A stretch of DNA of 40,488 bases from SAR324 cluster bacterium (GCA_015231885.1 JADGAT010000044.1:1-40488), one strand, 5' to 3'; counted from the stretch's first letter, positions 25,900 to 35,359 are shown. The notes: generated by a model not told the origin, from the sequence alone. A program made the numbers and translations.

Positions 25900-26445
25900 A
25901 TGAAGACAAAACTACGAATGATCCTGAACCTCTTGCTGCTTAGCTTGGGAATGATGACACACTTTGCCTGTACCTCAAACACTCCTCACCAAGAACGAGT
26001 CCGTGCGTTATTGGAAGGCTACGAGTGGAAACTGGAAGCAAAACGATTTCAGCAGCTGCCAGAAAATACCGATTTGGAATTGATGGCAATTATCAAAGAC
26101 AGCAAATCTCAGCCAGCCTATTATCAATTCCGTGCATTAACCGCACTGCGTCTTTACCCCAATACACGCGTGGCCCATTTTTTTGAGCAGTACCTGAAGC
26201 AGAATGAACCTCCGACCCGTTTGCGTCGTGCCCTGGAAAGTTATGGCATTGCGTTTTCCTCAAATTTTCCAGAACAGGTCGAACGCATATCTGGGAACTT
26301 TTTAAAACACCCTGATGCTCACCTGAGGATTGCAGCGGCCCGAATTCTTAAAAAAATGAATAGGCAGACCTCTCGACAATTGTTGGAACAATATTTGACT
26401 CAGGAAACAGAAAAATGGATCCATCAAGCGATTGGAGAAAAATAA
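25900..26445 (+). CDS. Predicted lipoprotein with HEAT-like helical repeats
   Basis: A 181-residue protein. The N-terminus has basic residues, a hydrophobic run (ILNLLLLSLGMMTHFAC) and a cysteine at about residue 24 in a weak lipobox (HFAC), then a serine/threonine-rich start. The mature part is all helical, with repeated patterns such as YYQFRALTALRLYP, TRLRRALESYGIAF and HLRIAAARILKKM that suggest HEAT-like repeats. It may be an envelope scaffold or assembly factor; I recognise no specific family. It is divergent from the glycosyltransferase gene and 128 bases upstream of tig. Confidence 0.6.
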   Translation: MKTKLRMILNLLLLSLGMMTHFACTSNTPHQERVRALLEGYEWKLEAKRFQQLPENTDLELMAIIKDSKSQPAYYQFRALTALRLYPNTRVAHFFEQYLKQNEPPTRLRRALESYGIAFSSNFPEQVERISGNFLKHPDAHLRIAAARILKKMNRQTSRQLLEQYLTQETEKWIHQAIGEK

Positions 26446-26464
26446 ATACCAGATGCAGTTAGGT

Positions 26465-26494
26465 TTGGAAGTTTGAAATAAATCATGCTAAGAT
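26465..26494 (+). promoter_or_regulatory. Candidate promoter of the tig-clpP-clpX cluster
   Basis: TTGGAA (26465-26470), an 18-base spacer, then TAAGAT (26489-26494) preceded by TG one base upstream (extended -10). It lies 80 bases before the tig start. Matches are partial, so this is a candidate only. Confidence 0.4.
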
Positions 26495-26573
26495 TGTGCT
26501 TTTGTTCTGGTTGATGACCCTGCTGGCATGGTTTTGTGGCAGGACAAAGTAGATGTATTGAATAGAAATTATT

Positions 26574-27851
26574 ATGACAAAGAAACTGGAAGAGTTAGGG
26601 AAGCTCAAACGTTCGTTGGAAGTTGAAATTCCCCTGGAAGACATCAAACAAACCTATAATCAGGTCTTCCGTCACATCAAGTCGCATCGCATGTCTGGTT
26701 TTCGACCAGGAAAGTTCCCCAAAGGATGGTTGGACAAACGTTTCAAGCAAGCAATGGCGCATGAAGCAACTGAGCGTGTGATCCCCAACCGATTCAATGA
26801 GATTGTAGCAGAGATGGAGTTACTGCCAGCCACTCAGGCGGTGATTGAAGAATTGGATTTTGATAAGAACAAACCATTAAAATTTAAGCTTACGTTTGAA
26901 GTACAGCCCGAGTTAGAGCTCCCAGATTATCAAAAAATTAATCTGGAAAAGCAAAACGAGGCAGCAACTGCTGAAGAAATTGATGACATGATCGATCGTT
27001 TCCGCAAAAATCAGGCAGCTTTTCATAAAAAAGCAGAAGGGAGTGCTGCTGCTGAAGGAGACCAGGTTGTTGTCGATTTTGACCGTACGATTGGGGAAGA
27101 TACCGTAGAAGAGAGAAAACAGAAAATATATCTGGATGCCAACATGCTCGCAGATATCAAATCGAACATTATCGGCATGACAGTTGGAGAAACAAAAGAT
27201 TTTTCATTTACGATAACAGAAGAATATCTTCCCGAACATGTCGGAGCAACCGTTCATTTTCATCTGACGCTGCAGGAACTCGATGAATCGGTTTTGCCGG
27301 AACTCAATGAAGATTTCTTCGCAGCAGTCAATCCTGATATAAAAACTGAAGAAGATTTACGGGAATTTGCGAAAACCAATGTCCTTGATCAAAAAAAATG
27401 GACCTCCCGCATGGCCTATCACCAAAGCGTGAGAGATCAGATTGCGGATTGCTATGATGAATTTGATTTGCCTGAGACACTTTTGGAAGAGCAGGAGAAG
27501 CAAACAGAAGCTGATATCAAAAAAGAGCAGGAAAACATTACTGAGGAAGAATTAGAAAAACAGAAAGCCGAGAGAATGCAAAGTTTTAAGAAGGGTTTGC
27601 GTGTTGATTATATCTTACAGCAAATCTCCGCAAAAAAATCACTGATTCCATCACAGGAACTCATCTTCAAGCGCTTCACTTCCATGGCAAATCTTTATGG
27701 CCAAGACCCCGGGGAGTTAATGAAAAGCCAGTATGGCGGTATGTTCTATCAGCAAATAGTTCGCCAGCTTTCTGAGGAAACGGTGCTGGATTATATCGTT
27801 GACCAAATTCTTGGAGAACCTGAGGAACCTGCTGCTGTCGTCGCAGAGTGA
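26574..27851 (+). CDS. tig: Trigger factor (ribosome-associated chaperone and prolyl isomerase)
   Basis: A 425-residue protein of the expected length. The N-terminal ribosome-binding domain carries the signature GFRPGKFPKGW near residue 43. A PPIase domain lies at about 150-240 (GDQVVVDF...FTITEEYLPEHVGATVHF) and the C-terminal helical arms occupy about 250-420. It shields nascent chains at the exit tunnel. It is followed by clpP and clpX, the classical order. The ATG lacks an obvious Shine-Dalgarno. Confidence 0.95.
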   Translation: MTKKLEELGKLKRSLEVEIPLEDIKQTYNQVFRHIKSHRMSGFRPGKFPKGWLDKRFKQAMAHEATERVIPNRFNEIVAEMELLPATQAVIEELDFDKNKPLKFKLTFEVQPELELPDYQKINLEKQNEAATAEEIDDMIDRFRKNQAAFHKKAEGSAAAEGDQVVVDFDRTIGEDTVEERKQKIYLDANMLADIKSNIIGMTVGETKDFSFTITEEYLPEHVGATVHFHLTLQELDESVLPELNEDFFAAVNPDIKTEEDLREFAKTNVLDQKKWTSRMAYHQSVRDQIADCYDEFDLPETLLEEQEKQTEADIKKEQENITEEELEKQKAERMQSFKKGLRVDYILQQISAKKSLIPSQELIFKRFTSMANLYGQDPGELMKSQYGGMFYQQIVRQLSEETVLDYIVDQILGEPEEPAAVVAE

Positions 27852-27887
27852 TTTAGGAAAACATTCAAATAAAAAGGAAGATCCGTT

Positions 27888-28496
27888 ATGCCTCTTGTTC
27901 CAATGGTGGTTGAACAAACCAATCGTGGGGAGCGTGCCTACGATATTTATTCCCGATTACTGAAAGACCGCATCATTTTTTTAGGTAATCCAATTGATGA
28001 CAATATTTCGAATCTGATGATTGCACAATTATTGTTTTTGGAAGCAGAAGACCCGGAAAGCAACATTTCTCTCTATATCAATTGCCCTGGTGGTTTAGTT
28101 ACTGCCGGACTTGCGATTTATGATACAATGCAATATCTTAAACCAGATATCCAAACTATTTGTATTGGACAAGCGTCCAGCATGGGAGCCATATTGCTTG
28201 CGGCCGGAACACCAGGAAAACGCTATGCTCTTCCCCATGCCCGCATCATGATTCATCAGTTGACTGGTGGATTCTCTGGGCAGGCAGAGGATATCGATAT
28301 CCAGGCCAAAGAAATGATCCGTTTGAAAAAGACGCTGAATGAGATACTTGCCATACACACGAAACAAGATATGGAAAAGATAGAGCAAAATACACAACGT
28401 GACTATTATTTTTCTAGCGAAGAAGCTAAGGAATATGGCATTGTCGATGCAGTAATGCTGAGTCGAGACATTCCAGTGGAGGATTTTTCCAAATAA
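27888..28496 (+). CDS. clpP: ATP-dependent Clp protease proteolytic subunit
   Basis: A 202-residue serine protease with the full catalytic triad: S98 in GQASSMGA, H123 in ARIMIHQ and D172 in TQRDYYF. The N-terminus ([25 protein letters not shown]) matches the housekeeping ClpP. It forms the two-ring chamber fed by ClpX, encoded next. AAGGAAG gives a strong ribosome-binding site, and the gap after tig is 36 bases. Confidence 0.97.
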   Translation: MPLVPMVVEQTNRGERAYDIYSRLLKDRIIFLGNPIDDNISNLMIAQLLFLEAEDPESNISLYINCPGGLVTAGLAIYDTMQYLKPDIQTICIGQASSMGAILLAAGTPGKRYALPHARIMIHQLTGGFSGQAEDIDIQAKEMIRLKKTLNEILAIHTKQDMEKIEQNTQRDYYFSSEEAKEYGIVDAVMLSRDIPVEDFSK

Positions 28497-28506
28497 ATGT
28501 GAAATC

Positions 28507-28531
28507 AACAAATTTACCTGGTAAATTTGTT
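28507..28531 (+). promoter_or_regulatory. Perfect 12-base inverted repeat between clpP and clpX
   Basis: AACAAATTTACC (28507-28518) is followed, after one T, by its exact reverse complement GGTAAATTTGTT (28520-28531). No T tract follows. As DNA it looks like an operator half-site pair; as RNA it would form an AT-rich hairpin 33 bases before the clpX start codon. Confidence 0.6.
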
Positions 28532-28564
28532 CAATCGTGCCGTTAGGAAAAGGAGAAATAATTT

Positions 28565-29827
28565 ATGACGAATCAAAAAGACGTTCCATTGCGTTGTTCC
28601 TTTTGTGGAAAAACCCAGGATGAAGTAAAAAAAATTATTGCAGGGCCGACCGTCTACATTTGTGATGAGTGTATTGAGCTCTGTAATGATATCATGGAAG
28701 AGGAATGGCACAAAGATCGCGTTTTTGACAAAAAACAACGTCTGATGACTCCTAAAGAAATCAAGGGAGTGTTGGATAATTATGTCGTTGGACAAGAAAA
28801 AGCAAAAAAAATCCTGTCCGTTGCCGTTCACAATCATTACAAACGGTGTCATGCCAACTACAACAGCAGTGATGTTGAACTACAAAAAAGCAATATTCTG
28901 TTGATTGGCCCAACGGGAACAGGAAAAACCCTGTTGGCTCAAACTCTGGCCAAAATTCTCAATGTTCCCTTTGCGATGGCAGATGCAACGACATTGACAG
29001 AAGCAGGGTATGTTGGAGAAGATGTCGAAAATATCATTTTGAAACTCCTGCAAAATGCCGATTATGATATCGAGCGTGCCGAACAGGGAATTATTTACAT
29101 TGATGAGATCGACAAAATCACCCGCAAGAGCGAAAATCCCTCCATCACTCGTGATGTTTCCGGAGAAGGCGTACAGCAGGCGCTATTGAAAATCATAGAA
29201 GGAATGACTGCCAACATTCCGCCTCAAGGAGGTCGCAAACACCCTCAGCAAGAATATCTTCAAGTTGACACAACCAATATCCTTTTTATCTGCGGAGGCG
29301 CTTTTATTGGCCTGGATACCATTATCCGCAAGCGCATTGGACAGCATTCCATTGGTTTTGGTTCTTCCATCCAAACTCAGGCAGAGCAATCGTCCACGGC
29401 CATTTTGCAGCACCTGGAACCTGAAGATCTTTTGAAATACGGACTCATTCCAGAATTTATCGGACGTTTACCAGTTCTTTCGACTCTGGAAGAATTGAAC
29501 GAAGAGCACATGATTCAAATTTTACAGGAGCCCAAAAACGCAATCCTCAAGCAATATCAGAAATTGTTTGAACTGGAAGATGCTGAATTGATTTTCACAG
29601 AAGGTGCTGTGCGTGCAATTGCAGCAGAAGCCATCAAACGGAAAACAGGCGCTCGTGGTTTGCGCTCTATTCTGGAAAACATCATGCTTGATATCATGTA
29701 TGATGTCCCATCCAATCCAGATATTAAGGAATGTGTTGTCACCGAAGCTACTATTAATAACAAAACAGCACCAAAGTTGGTGATGCACAAGTCCTCCAAT
29801 AGCCGCAAAACCAAAAAAGCCAGCTGA
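28565..29827 (+). CDS. clpX: ATP-dependent Clp protease ATP-binding subunit ClpX
   Basis: A 420-residue AAA+ unfoldase. The N-terminal zinc-binding domain has C11-x2-C14 and C33-x2-C36. The AAA+ module has Walker A GPTGTGKT (115-122), Walker [10 protein letters not shown] and the pore loop GYVGEDVE. An IGF-type loop that docks on ClpP appears as SIGFGSS. The C-terminal small domain includes GARGLRSI. It unfolds tagged proteins and feeds ClpP. AAAGGAGA gives a strong ribosome-binding site. The next gene starts three bases after its stop. Confidence 0.97.
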   Translation: MTNQKDVPLRCSFCGKTQDEVKKIIAGPTVYICDECIELCNDIMEEEWHKDRVFDKKQRLMTPKEIKGVLDNYVVGQEKAKKILSVAVHNHYKRCHANYNSSDVELQKSNILLIGPTGTGKTLLAQTLAKILNVPFAMADATTLTEAGYVGEDVENIILKLLQNADYDIERAEQGIIYIDEIDKITRKSENPSITRDVSGEGVQQALLKIIEGMTANIPPQGGRKHPQQEYLQVDTTNILFICGGAFIGLDTIIRKRIGQHSIGFGSSIQTQAEQSSTAILQHLEPEDLLKYGLIPEFIGRLPVLSTLEELNEEHMIQILQEPKNAILKQYQKLFELEDAELIFTEGAVRAIAAEAIKRKTGARGLRSILENIMLDIMYDVPSNPDIKECVVTEATINNKTAPKLVMHKSSNSRKTKKAS

Positions 29828-29830
29828 CCT

Positions 29831-30826
29831 ATGAACAAAATCGATGTTTTTGGCCTGGGCAATCCTTTGATTGATTTACAGACCCATGTTTCTGAGAGTT
29901 TTCTACAATCCCAAGGGCTTGAAAAAAACCGCATGTACCTGGTTGACTTGGAAGCACAAGAACAAATTGTGACCAGGTTGAAAGAACAGGATACTGCTAT
30001 TGTTTCTTCTCCAGGCGGATCTTGTGCCAATACGATGATTGGGATCAGTCAGCTCGGAGGAACTGCTGCCTACAGCGGAAGGATCGGAAAAGACGAGTTC
30101 GGCAGCATCTATAAAAAGAAACTGACCGATACCAACGTGACACCATCCCTGGGAGAGGGAAATGGTGCAACAGGAAGCAGTCTCATTCTTGTTCTGGACG
30201 ATGGTTCCCGTACCATGAACACTCACTTGGGCATGTGCCAGGAGTTCCACCCTGATGACATCTCAGAAAAAATTCTTCAAAATTCACAATTTGTTTATAT
30301 TGAAGGATATCTGTGGGACACCGAGACTCAAAAAAAGTCGGTGATGACTGCCGTCCAAAAAGCCAAGCAGCATCAAGTAAAAATTTCCTTGACCCTTTCA
30401 GATCCATTTTGTGTTCAGCGCAACCTTGATGATTTTCAAAAATTACTCAAAGATAGTGTCGATCTGGTATTTTGTAATCAGGAAGAAGCGTTTGATATGG
30501 CAGGAACGACGGTGACTCATGATGCTTTGTCAATTCTTGCCAACGATGTGGAAACAGTCGCATTGACAATGGGCGATAAAGGGGCATTGATTTCCCATCA
30601 GGGAGAGGTGGTTTATATTGATCCTCTGCCTGTCAATGTAGTAGACACCACCGGTGCGGGTGATGCCTTTGCTGCAGGTTTTTTGTATGGAATCACTCAT
30701 GGTAAGTCTCCTCTGGAAAGCGGAAGAATAGCTGGATTTATGGCAGCACAGGTCATCAGTCAGCTGGGTGCTCATGTACAAGGAGATTTGCAATCCAAAC
30801 TGCAGGCATACCTAACCAGCTCATGA
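29831..30826 (+). CDS. PfkB-family carbohydrate/nucleoside kinase (adenosine kinase-like)
   Basis: A 331-residue ribokinase-superfamily kinase. The substrate-side motif GGSCANTMIGISQLGG is near residue 62, and the signature DTTGAGDAFAAGF is near 276, with the catalytic aspartate in GAGD. The sequence DVFGLGNPLIDLQ at the start is typical of the adenosine-kinase-like branch; fructose or ribose kinases are alternatives. It follows clpX by three bases and overlaps the next gene by four bases (ATGA), so it is co-transcribed with the proteostasis genes. Confidence 0.88.
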   Translation: MNKIDVFGLGNPLIDLQTHVSESFLQSQGLEKNRMYLVDLEAQEQIVTRLKEQDTAIVSSPGGSCANTMIGISQLGGTAAYSGRIGKDEFGSIYKKKLTDTNVTPSLGEGNGATGSSLILVLDDGSRTMNTHLGMCQEFHPDDISEKILQNSQFVYIEGYLWDTETQKKSVMTAVQKAKQHQVKISLTLSDPFCVQRNLDDFQKLLKDSVDLVFCNQEEAFDMAGTTVTHDALSILANDVETVALTMGDKGALISHQGEVVYIDPLPVNVVDTTGAGDAFAAGFLYGITHGKSPLESGRIAGFMAAQVISQLGAHVQGDLQSKLQAYLTSS

Positions 30827-32076
30827 CCGTTCCTCTTCCAGAGCTGTTGGCCCCTGCTGGAAACCTGGAAAAATTAAAAATTGCTATTTTGTATGGTGCG
30901 GATGCGGTTTATGTAGCAGGACCTCAATTCAGCTTACGTGCCGGCACCGATAATTTTTCTAATGTGGAACTGCAAGCAGGCGTTGCCTTTGCTCATGAAC
31001 ATGATGCCAAAGTCTACGTAACACTCAATGCATTCCTGCATGATGCCGAATTAGAGAAACTTCCAGACTATGTTGAATTCTTGGATTCCGCGGGAGTCGA
31101 TGCGGTCATTGCATCCGACCCAGGCGTCATTCATCTCATTCAAGAACATAGCAGCCTTCCCATTCATCTTTCCACACAAGCCTCCTGCTTGAATCAGTTT
31201 GCCGCCAAGTTATGGAAAAACCTGGGAGTTCGCCGTGTTGTACTGGGACGCGAAGTTTCTATCGAGCAGGCAGGATTGATTCGAAAAAATGCAGGCATCG
31301 AGGTGGAATTGTTCATTCACGGTTCCATGTGCATGTCCTATTCTGGTAATTGCACCATCTCCAATTATACGGCAGCACGAGACAGCAACCGTGGCGGATG
31401 TGTCCAAAGCTGCCGATTTTCATATTCGATTTGGGAAAGATCCAAACAACGCGAAGAAGGTATGCCCCCACTGCATGCTGATGTGAGCTTCATGAGTTCA
31501 AAGGATTTACGAGGGTTGGAGCTGATTCCTCATTTTGTAGAAGCTCAAATCACCAGCTTAAAAATCGAAGGGAGGATGAAAAGTAACCTGTATGTGGCTA
31601 CCACCGTCCTTGCCTATTCGAAGGCACTGGAGTGCTTTAAAAAGGGGAGGGATGTTTCAGAACAGAAACTGTGGGAGCTTTCTCAAGAGCTCGAAAAAAT
31701 ATCCCATCGGCAGTACACCGATGCTTCTTTATTAACCCCTGCAGGCCCTGACAGTATTTATGCTTACAGTGATCGAACGGGAAAACACAACTCATCGTAT
31801 GAAATCGCCGGCACCGTATTGGAAGTTTTTCCAGAAGAATACATCACCCTGCTAGTCCAAAATCCGTTCAATCGTCAAAATTTCCTAGAAGTTCTTACTT
31901 TTGACGGGCAAATGATCGTGCTTCCAGCAAAAGAGATGAAAGATGTCCACCACCAGCCGATTTCCGCAGCACAACCCAACCGGATTGTGCTGCTTCCCTG
32001 TGTCGATAATATCCGGCCTCTCAATCTCGCCAGAAAACCGATTCCCCCGGAAGATCAAGTGCAGTTTGGAGAGTAG
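30823..32076 (+). CDS. Peptidase U32 family protein (TrhP/YegQ-like)
   Basis: A 417-residue protein of the U32 family: ELLAPAGNLEKLKIAILYGADAVY at the start, then ELFIHGSMCMSYSGNC, followed by NRGGCVQSCRFSY and later SLKIEGRMKS. The cysteines in these two motifs are the set thought to bind an iron-sulfur cluster in tRNA and rRNA hydroxylases. The length and motif pattern suggest the TrhP branch (prephenate-dependent hydroxylation of tRNA uridine 34) rather than a true protease, though RlhA- or UbiU-type roles are possible. It overlaps the kinase gene stop by four bases. Confidence 0.82.
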   Translation: MTVPLPELLAPAGNLEKLKIAILYGADAVYVAGPQFSLRAGTDNFSNVELQAGVAFAHEHDAKVYVTLNAFLHDAELEKLPDYVEFLDSAGVDAVIASDPGVIHLIQEHSSLPIHLSTQASCLNQFAAKLWKNLGVRRVVLGREVSIEQAGLIRKNAGIEVELFIHGSMCMSYSGNCTISNYTAARDSNRGGCVQSCRFSYSIWERSKQREEGMPPLHADVSFMSSKDLRGLELIPHFVEAQITSLKIEGRMKSNLYVATTVLAYSKALECFKKGRDVSEQKLWELSQELEKISHRQYTDASLLTPAGPDSIYAYSDRTGKHNSSYEIAGTVLEVFPEEYITLLVQNPFNRQNFLEVLTFDGQMIVLPAKEMKDVHHQPISAAQPNRIVLLPCVDNIRPLNLARKPIPPEDQVQFGE

Positions 32077-32202
32077 TTTCAACCCCACTAGATTTTGCAG
32101 CTTGCGTTAAAGCGGAGTAGTGCAATAAAAAAAGTTTGTGAGTATTTCTGTGAAAATGCTAATGTAAAATTAGATAGATTGTGTTGATGTAGTGTCACAT
32201 TA

Positions 32203-32358
32203 GGAAGGCGAAAATAATAACATGTGAAAGTTACGCAGGATTTTCATCGAGGTTCAAGGCGTTTTATCGGGCGCATAGCTTGCTATGTAACTGGTAAAGT
32301 AACACAGAAGATCGTTGAAAAGACAAGTAGATTTGCTAAGTTATTGTTTGAGCATTCC
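32203..32358 (-). mobile_element. MITE copy 3 (complete, 156 bp, TTA target duplication)
   Basis: A full copy in reverse orientation to copy 2, with ends GGAAGGCG and GCATTCC and flanking TTA at 32200-32202 and 32359-32361. It fills half of the 303-base gap between the U32 gene and a STAS gene, whose ATG is only 21 bases beyond the element. The remainder of the gap (32077-32199) shows no gene and no clear terminator. A TTGAAA (32315-32320), 16 bases, TGC-TAAGTT (32337-32342) arrangement inside the element points toward the STAS gene. Confidence 0.88.
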
Positions 32359-32379
32359 TTAACCAAATGAGGGGGAAAT

Positions 32380-32712
32380 ATGAATTTGGAAATCAATCAT
32401 AAAATTCAAGGCGATGTTTTTATTATTTCACCAGTGGGTGAACTGGCAGGCGGTCCAAGCTTTACGAAATTAATACTTATTATTGAAAATGACGGTTTAA
32501 AAAAAGTTGTATTGAATGGAGCGCAAATCAATTTTATCGATTCTTCCGGGATCGGTTCTATTATTGATCTTTTTAGAACGTTACACGAAAAAGGCTGCAA
32601 ATTATGCCTTTGTGAGCTGCAGCAAGATGTGCTTGACCTTTTGACCATGAGCGGTATGGACAGCTTTCTGCCAATCTATAAAACAGAAATGGAAGCAGCA
32701 GGATCCATGTGA
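32380..32712 (+). CDS. STAS-domain anti-sigma factor antagonist-like protein
   Basis: A 110-residue single STAS domain with the canonical D54-S55-S56-G57 phosphoacceptor loop in NFIDSSGIGSIID, and a C-terminal helix QQDVLDLLTMSGM. AGGGGGA precedes the ATG. It should act in a partner switch with a serine kinase that is not encoded here. Its upstream region is essentially MITE copy 3, so the element may supply its promoter. The gap to the inositol monophosphatase gene is 21 bases. Confidence 0.88.
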   Translation: MNLEINHKIQGDVFIISPVGELAGGPSFTKLILIIENDGLKKVVLNGAQINFIDSSGIGSIIDLFRTLHEKGCKLCLCELQQDVLDLLTMSGMDSFLPIYKTEMEAAGSM

Positions 32713-32733
32713 CTTCAGGAACAAGGAAACAAC

Positions 32734-33492
32734 ATGTTGAGTTTTGCCATTGGGGTTGCTCATCAGGCAGGCCGTCTTTTGAAACAGTATTATACCAGTG
32801 ATTTGGATATTCGGACCAAATCCACCGATCGGGATTTGGTAACCCAAGCTGATCTTGATGCTGAAAAAATTATTATATCCGCGATTAAAGAAACATTTCC
32901 GACTCATGCCATCCTGGCAGAAGAAAAAGGGCAAATAGGCCATGCCGATTATTTGTGGTTGATCGATCCTTTGGATGGAACCACCAATTTTGCACATGGT
33001 CATCCCGTTTTCTGTACTTCTATTGGCTTGGCATACCAGGGAGAAATGTGTGTAGCCGTTATTTTAGATCCCATCCGCAATGAACTGTTTGCCGCAGAAA
33101 AAGGCAAGGGGGCGTCCTTGAATGAGAAGCCGATTATGGTTTCTGACACAAAAACCCTGAATAACGCTGTTGTTGCAACAGGCTTTCCTTATGATCGTGC
33201 CACCAACCCTCATAACAATTTAAAAGAATTCGGCCAAATCATGCCTCTGGTCCAAGGCATCCGCCGTTGTGGTTCAGCAGCCCTGGACATGGCCTATGTT
33301 GCCAGCGGACGTCTCGATGGGTATTGGGAATATCACATCAAACCTTGGGACGTTGGAGCAGGAGCTTTGATGGTAAAAGAAGCTGGAGGTCGTGTTACCA
33401 GTATCGATAATTCTCCATGGCGTTTGGACTCCAGTGCGCTGGTTGCTGGCAATCCAAACATTCATCATCAAATTTTAGAAAACATACGGTGA
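32734..33492 (+). CDS. suhB: Inositol-1-monophosphatase family protein
   Basis: A 252-residue phosphatase with the magnesium-binding motifs AEEKG, IDPLDGTTNFAHG and WDVGAGALMVKEAGG, and RRCGSAALDMAYVASGRLDGYWE. It hydrolyses inositol monophosphate or a similar phosphoester; SuhB homologues also assist ribosomal RNA transcription. AAGGA precedes the ATG. The 3' end overlaps the convergent acyl-CoA synthetase gene by 18 bases. Confidence 0.92.
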   Translation: MLSFAIGVAHQAGRLLKQYYTSDLDIRTKSTDRDLVTQADLDAEKIIISAIKETFPTHAILAEEKGQIGHADYLWLIDPLDGTTNFAHGHPVFCTSIGLAYQGEMCVAVILDPIRNELFAAEKGKGASLNEKPIMVSDTKTLNNAVVATGFPYDRATNPHNNLKEFGQIMPLVQGIRRCGSAALDMAYVASGRLDGYWEYHIKPWDVGAGALMVKEAGGRVTSIDNSPWRLDSSALVAGNPNIHHQILENIR

Positions 33493-35052
33493 TAGCAAAA
33501 TAATACTGGAGAACAACAATGGAACAAGAAAAACTGAATTAAGAGTTCCAAGCTGAAATAGTTTTTTCACTTGAGCTTTTGTCACTTTCCCCATGACATT
33601 CCGAGGAAGCGCCTCAACTTGCTTGATCATCTGGGGAACCTTATATGGTGCCAGCCTTTCTTTCCCCCAGTCCCGCAGTTCTCGCAAGGTCAGTTGTTGA
33701 TGATTTTCCATTTGAATTGCAGCAGCGACCAGTTCCCCCCATTCATCACTTTCAATGCCAACAACAGCACATTCCTGGATCAGAGGATGTGTTCTAAGAA
33801 TTTCCTCAATTTCCAAGGCAGACACCTTGTATCCTCCTGATTTGATGATATCCACAGAGCTTCGTCCCAAAATACGGTAATACCCCTTTGTCAGTACGGC
33901 GATGTCACCCGTGCAAAACCAATCTCCGGAAAAGGTATTTCTGGTGGCTTCCGGGTTTTTCCAGTATTCCAGGAAGACCGAATCACTTTTCATCTGAATT
34001 TCACCAGGGACATTTTCCTCTCTTACTTCATTTCCAGCATCATCCACCAGACGTATGGTCACGCCAGGAAGTGGTTTTCCCACATATCCGGGTCTTCTTT
34101 CTCCACGATATGGGTTGGAAATCGCCATACCGATTTCGGTCATCCCGTACCTTTCCAGAAAATCATGGCCACTGATTTTTTTCCATTGCTTGAACATTGC
34201 CACTGGCAAAGCAGCAGAACCCGAGACCATTAACCTTAAGCCCCGACACCCCCTGGACATTTCCTGCTGCTGACTCAAGGAAGAACTCTCCCAATATTTG
34301 ATCAGCCGCGCGTAGATTGTGGGTACTGCCATAAAAACCGTTGATTTGTTTTCTATAAAAGAATTCCAAACAGACTCAGGATCAAAACGCTCCGGCATTT
34401 CGCAGGCAGCACCTGCCCAGAGGGCACAACAAAGGACATTGATGATTCCATGCACATGGTGAAGCGGAAGCACATGGACAATATAATCATCGGAACTCCA
34501 TTCCCATGCTTTGATGAGACAAGTGATCTGGCTTGTTATGATTTTGTGGGTTGTCACAACTCCCTTGGGTTTACTGGTAGTCCCGCTGGTGTATAGGATC
34601 ATAGCCCTGCGATCAATGGTGACTTCAGGCAATGCCCCCGGCTCGCCTATTAAAATATCGGAGAGTGAGAAATATTGAAGATTCTTCTCAGCAGCCAATG
34701 GTTTCAGTGATGGTTCAAATTCCGGATGAGCCACCAAAATACGGGATTCGGCATTTTCAATCACATATTCCATTTCAGGCTTCGGATGAGTCACACAAAG
34801 CGGCACCGCAACACCACCTGCCATCCAAATCCCCCATTGAATGGCAACGTAATTGAAACCTGAGGGGACGATGAAAGCAACCCGGCTTTCACATAAATCG
34901 TCTTTACCTTGCAATAAATGAGTCGCTACGATATTTGCCCTATGTAAGAGCTGCTGATAAGAATGTTGGCCATCAGTGTCAACAACAGCTGTCTTTTCGC
35001 CATGAACTGTTGCTTGATGGACTAAGGGTATCTTTGTTAATTCATGTGACAT
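33475..35052 (-). CDS. AMP-dependent acyl-CoA/malonyl-CoA synthetase
   Basis: A 525-residue adenylate-forming enzyme: P-loop-like LYTSGTTSKPKGV (about 155), LPLHHVHGI, ERYGMTEIGMAISNPY, WFCTGDIA and the C-terminal catalytic lysine in RNVMGKVTK. The HHVHG and TEIGMA..NPYxGERRPGYVG signatures resemble malonyl-CoA synthetases of the MatB/ACSF3 type; another short or branched acid is possible. The family normally ends soon after KVTKAQVKKLF. Here about 25 extra residues follow (including VFLVPLLFSSIILL), and the stop lies inside the end of the inositol monophosphatase gene, so the original stop may have been lost. Confidence 0.88.
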   Translation of the reverse strand: MSHELTKIPLVHQATVHGEKTAVVDTDGQHSYQQLLHRANIVATHLLQGKDDLCESRVAFIVPSGFNYVAIQWGIWMAGGVAVPLCVTHPKPEMEYVIENAESRILVAHPEFEPSLKPLAAEKNLQYFSLSDILIGEPGALPEVTIDRRAMILYTSGTTSKPKGVVTTHKIITSQITCLIKAWEWSSDDYIVHVLPLHHVHGIINVLCCALWAGAACEMPERFDPESVWNSFIENKSTVFMAVPTIYARLIKYWESSSLSQQQEMSRGCRGLRLMVSGSAALPVAMFKQWKKISGHDFLERYGMTEIGMAISNPYRGERRPGYVGKPLPGVTIRLVDDAGNEVREENVPGEIQMKSDSVFLEYWKNPEATRNTFSGDWFCTGDIAVLTKGYYRILGRSSVDIIKSGGYKVSALEIEEILRTHPLIQECAVVGIESDEWGELVAAAIQMENHQQLTLRELRDWGKERLAPYKVPQMIKQVEALPRNVMGKVTKAQVKKLFQLGTLNSVFLVPLLFSSIILLSPYVF

Positions 35053-35176
35053 GATTCAGATTCTTGTGATTAAATTTCAATTAACATATACTCCTCTCAT
35101 ACTATCCTGAAAAATTAAAGTTTTCTGTCATAATTTAAATGGGCCGCAAAAGGTGGTGGCTCCAATAATTGAATAA

Positions 35177-35332
35177 GGAAGGCGAAAATAATAACATGTG
35201 AAAGTTACGCAGGATTTTCATCGAGGTTCAAGGCGTTTTATCGGGCGCATAGCATGCTATGTCACTGGTAAAGCAACGCAGAAGATCGTTGAAAAGACAA
35301 GTAAATTTACTAAGTTATTGTTTGAGTATTTC
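35177..35332 (-). mobile_element. MITE copy 4 (complete, 156 bp, TAA target duplication)
   Basis: Same orientation as copy 3, flanked by TAA at 35174-35176 and 35333-35335. The outer end has decayed from GCATTCC to GTATTTC. The core is a perfect palindrome here, CATAGCATGCTATG. It sits in the 307-base divergent gap between the acyl-CoA synthetase and antiporter genes, 27 bases from the antiporter ATG. Bases 35053-35173 hold no feature I can name beyond the synthetase's presumed promoter. Confidence 0.88.
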
Positions 35333-35359
35333 TAAGCACACAATAAAAATAGATTCTAT

